Of a stretch of DNA of 6,825 bases, positions 5,118-6,825 are shown in pieces. The notes below the pieces were generated by a model. That model was given only the letters and a program-made list of their open reading frames with translations, was not told the origin of the DNA and did no database searches. The position numbers were made by a program, and so were the translations under genes. Position 1 is the stretch's first letter. Every line of letters begins with the position of its first letter. The stretch comes from Holosporaceae bacterium (GTDB lineage: Bacteria; Pseudomonadota; Alphaproteobacteria; UBA3830), in contig JAISCG010000041.1 in NCBI GenBank assembly GCA_031265715.1, positions 1-6,825 on the forward strand. Reading direction: 5' to 3'.

Positions 5118-6662
5118 GTGAGTTTAATCAAAAACGTTGTTACTGTCGGCGGATGGACGCTGGCCTATCGCCTCAGCAGTTTTGTTCGGGACATTATTCA
5201 GTCCTGCGTTCTCGGAGCCGGATTATTTTCGGACGTTTTTTCACTGGCTTTTAAATTTTCAAATTCACTGCGAAAATTATTCGCGGAAGGAGCTTTTAAC
5301 GCATCTTTTCTGCCGATATTTTCAAGTTCGTTGCGGGATGACGGCCACGAAGAGGGGGAAAAAATCGCCTCTCAAATTTTTACGCAGCTGACGTTGTGGC
5401 TGGCGTTTTTCCTGATTATCGGTTTGATTTTCTTTCGAAAAATCATGGGCGGATTCGCCGGCGGCATAGATCCGTCTTCGGAAAAATTCGAACATTTGAT
5501 ATCCGTCGGAAGGATTTGCTCGCCCTACGTTGCCGCATCGTTTCTGGCGGCGCTGTTCGGAGGCATCCTCAACACCGTCAATAAATTTGCGATGACGGCG
5601 GCGGCGCAGCTGACTCTGAATTTTTGCGTCATCGCCGGACTTTTTATCGGGCCGCTGTTTTTTCCGAGCACCGCCTACACCATGGCCTGGGCCACTTGTT
5701 TGGCCGGATTTATCCAGGCTTTTATTCTGTGGATGGACGTGCGGAAAACGGGTTTTTCCATAAAATTCGATTTTTCCGCCCGAAAAAAGGAAGTCGGACT
5801 TTTCTTTAAAAAATTGCTTTCCGGAGCGGTCGGAGCGGGAGTTCTTCAGCTGAATATTTTGGTAGATTTCGTTTTGCTGTCGTTTTTACCGACCGGAGCC
5901 GTATCATATTTTTACTACGTTGATCATGTTCACCAATTTCCCATAGGGATCCTCGGCATTGCGTTCAGCACGGCTCTGCTTCCTCCGCTGACGAGGGCGA
6001 TCCACGAGAAAAAAATCGACGTCGCTCAGAAGCAGATGAATCTCGGATTGTTGTTTGCTTTTATCTTCACTCTTCCGGCCGCGGTGATTTTGATGTCGCT
6101 GGGAGAGCCCATCATCGGAGTGATATACGGTCGCGGAAATTTCACCGCCGAGCACGTGAGAGCCGCCTATCCGGCGCTGACGGCGTTCGCCTTCGGACTG
6201 CCCGTGTACATGGCGACCAAGGTATTTTCCACGGCTTTTTTCGCAAATAAAGACACGCGCACTCCTTTCATCGGCGGAGTTATTTCGATTTTTATGAATA
6301 TATTGATGATCGCAATCCTGATGCCCTACATGAAACACACCGGAATTGCCTGGGCCACGGCGCTGGCGTCCTGGAGCAATTGGATTTATCTTACCCTGAA
6401 ATTGAGGAAACAGTGTCACATATCCGTTGACGGAGTCACCGTAAAAAGATGCGCGAAACAGATTTTGATTTCCGCGATGATGCTTGCGTCCATCATTGGA
6501 ATGAACGAATACGCCGGGGAATTTTACGCAAACGGAGGCCTGGAGCGCAATTTGGCTCTGCTCGCCGTGTGCGGAACCGGAATAGTGATTTTTCTGGCCG
6601 GAGGAAAGCTTCTTCGGGCATTTTCCTTCATGGAAGAAATCAAAGAACTTGAGAAGAGTTAG
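5118..6662 (+). CDS. murJ: MurJ (MviN) lipid II flippase
   Basis: This 514-residue (E. coli 511) multi-helix membrane protein of the MOP superfamily moves lipid II from the inner to the outer face of the cytoplasmic membrane for peptidoglycan synthesis. About 14 helices are expected. With the GTG start the numbering matches E. coli: K5, R18, R24, D25, G33-A34-G35, D39, F45-K46, N49, R52 and FAEGAF (55-60) are all in place. So is the SFLPTGAVSYFYYVD block ending at D269. Other family signatures are FPIGILGIAFSTALLP (274-289), IYGRGNF (336-342) and STAFFANKDTRTP (371-383). Three departures stand out. Residue 270, an Arg required in E. coli, is His here (codon CAT, 5925-5927), Ala29 is Ser, and Pro48 is Ser. 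The gene diverges from tRNA-Gly/arnT and is followed by a probable terminator, so it is likely transcribed alone. Identity is very secure, and nothing suggests a pseudogene. Confidence 0.97.
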   Translation: MSLIKNVVTVGGWTLAYRLSSFVRDIIQSCVLGAGLFSDVFSLAFKFSNSLRKLFAEGAFNASFLPIFSSSLRDDGHEEGEKIASQIFTQLTLWLAFFLIIGLIFFRKIMGGFAGGIDPSSEKFEHLISVGRICSPYVAASFLAALFGGILNTVNKFAMTAAAQLTLNFCVIAGLFIGPLFFPSTAYTMAWATCLAGFIQAFILWMDVRKTGFSIKFDFSARKKEVGLFFKKLLSGAVGAGVLQLNILVDFVLLSFLPTGAVSYFYYVDHVHQFPIGILGIAFSTALLPPLTRAIHEKKIDVAQKQMNLGLLFAFIFTLPAAVILMSLGEPIIGVIYGRGNFTAEHVRAAYPALTAFAFGLPVYMATKVFSTAFFANKDTRTPFIGGVISIFMNILMIAILMPYMKHTGIAWATALASWSNWIYLTLKLRKQCHISVDGVTVKRCAKQILISAMMLASIIGMNEYAGEFYANGGLERNLALLAVCGTGIVIFLAGGKLLRAFSFMEEIKELEKS

Positions 6663-6686
6663 GCGTTTTTTTACGATTTTCGCTCT

Positions 6687-6727
6687 ATAATATTGCTGGA
6701 AAACGCAATAGTATCTTTATTTTTTTT
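6687..6727 (+). terminator. Probable terminator after murJ
   Basis: ATA-A-TATTGC (6687-6696) pairs with GCAATA-G-TAT (6705-6714), giving six plus three base pairs around one A/G mismatch with an 8-nt loop. A T-rich tail follows (6715-6727, ending in eight T). The stem is AT-rich and so only moderately stable, but its position 24 nt after the stop codon and the T-run fit intrinsic termination. Confidence 0.45.
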
Positions 6728-6791
6728 AATAATTTGGGTATAGTTCCGGCGTATAAATTTTGTATATAGAAAAACTCAGGGGAATATTTGT

Positions 6792-6825
6792 ATGAGAAAG
6801 AATTTTATTTTTGCGATTTGTGTGG
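6792..6825 (+). CDS. Start of an unidentified gene, probably for an exported protein (cut by the window edge)
   Basis: An ATG at 6792 is preceded by AGGGG (6778-6782) at a 9-nt spacing. Only 11 residues are visible: M-R-K-N-F-I-F-A-I-C-V. A short basic n-region followed by a hydrophobic stretch is what a signal peptide or first membrane helix would look like. The AT-rich stretch before it (6728-6777) has TATA-like boxes but no convincing -35 element. The product cannot be identified from this fragment. Confidence 0.5.
   Translation, partial: MRKNFIFAICV

Noticed and set aside
5904..6419. Minus-strand frame of 171 codons
   Set aside because: It is antisense to murJ. Its composition, rich in Arg, Gln, Gly and His, is typical of a shadow frame, and no motif is seen.

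Overview
The window looks like an alphaproteobacterial chromosome fragment of moderate to low G+C with AT-rich intergenic regions. The best lineage marker is a Cro/CI-type regulator. Its LGITFQQVQKYEKG recognition region and C-terminal KITDVKLRKKVIEIVKAMA tail match a family that is very common in Alphaproteobacteria. An intracellular or host-associated lineage such as Holosporales is possible, but that is only a guess. No phage, insertion sequence, CRISPR array or clearly foreign segment is visible.

Layout: bases 1-233 hold no supportable gene. Bases 234-638 (minus) encode the helix-turn-helix regulator, which has a good sigma-70-like promoter at 672-700. Bases 639-881 are a structured intergenic region with a mirror-image divergent promoter pair, two hairpins and a weak AT stem with a T-run. 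This could be the end of the arn transcript, a small plus-strand RNA, or both. Bases 882-4891 (minus) are a tightly packed four-gene cluster, in transcription order arnT, an arnE-like SMR gene, arnC, and a stand-alone arnA dehydrogenase/decarboxylase domain. Junctions are a 4-bp ATGA overlap, a 17-bp overlap and a 2-bp gap. A tRNA-Gly(CCC) gene (4912-4982, minus) sits 20 bp upstream of arnT with no visible terminator between them. A 135-bp divergent region separates the tRNA from murJ (5118-6662, plus), which ends in a plausible terminator. The right edge cuts into the start of another plus-strand gene, probably for an exported protein.

How the genes work together: the arn genes cover part of the route that adds 4-amino-4-deoxy-L-arabinose (Ara4N) to lipid A, which lowers surface charge and protects against cationic antimicrobial peptides. 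The ArnA domain oxidatively decarboxylates UDP-glucuronate. ArnC loads the sugar onto undecaprenyl phosphate. The ArnE-like protein probably helps flip the lipid-linked sugar, and ArnT transfers it to lipid A in the periplasm. The aminotransferase (ArnB), formyltransferase and deformylase (ArnD) steps are not encoded here. MurJ flips lipid II for peptidoglycan and also depends on the undecaprenyl carrier pool.

I do not see a wholly new system. The points most worth a second look are a His in place of the functionally important Arg270 of MurJ, the tRNA-led arn transcription unit, the split and partial arn pathway, and the structured 694-866 intergenic region.
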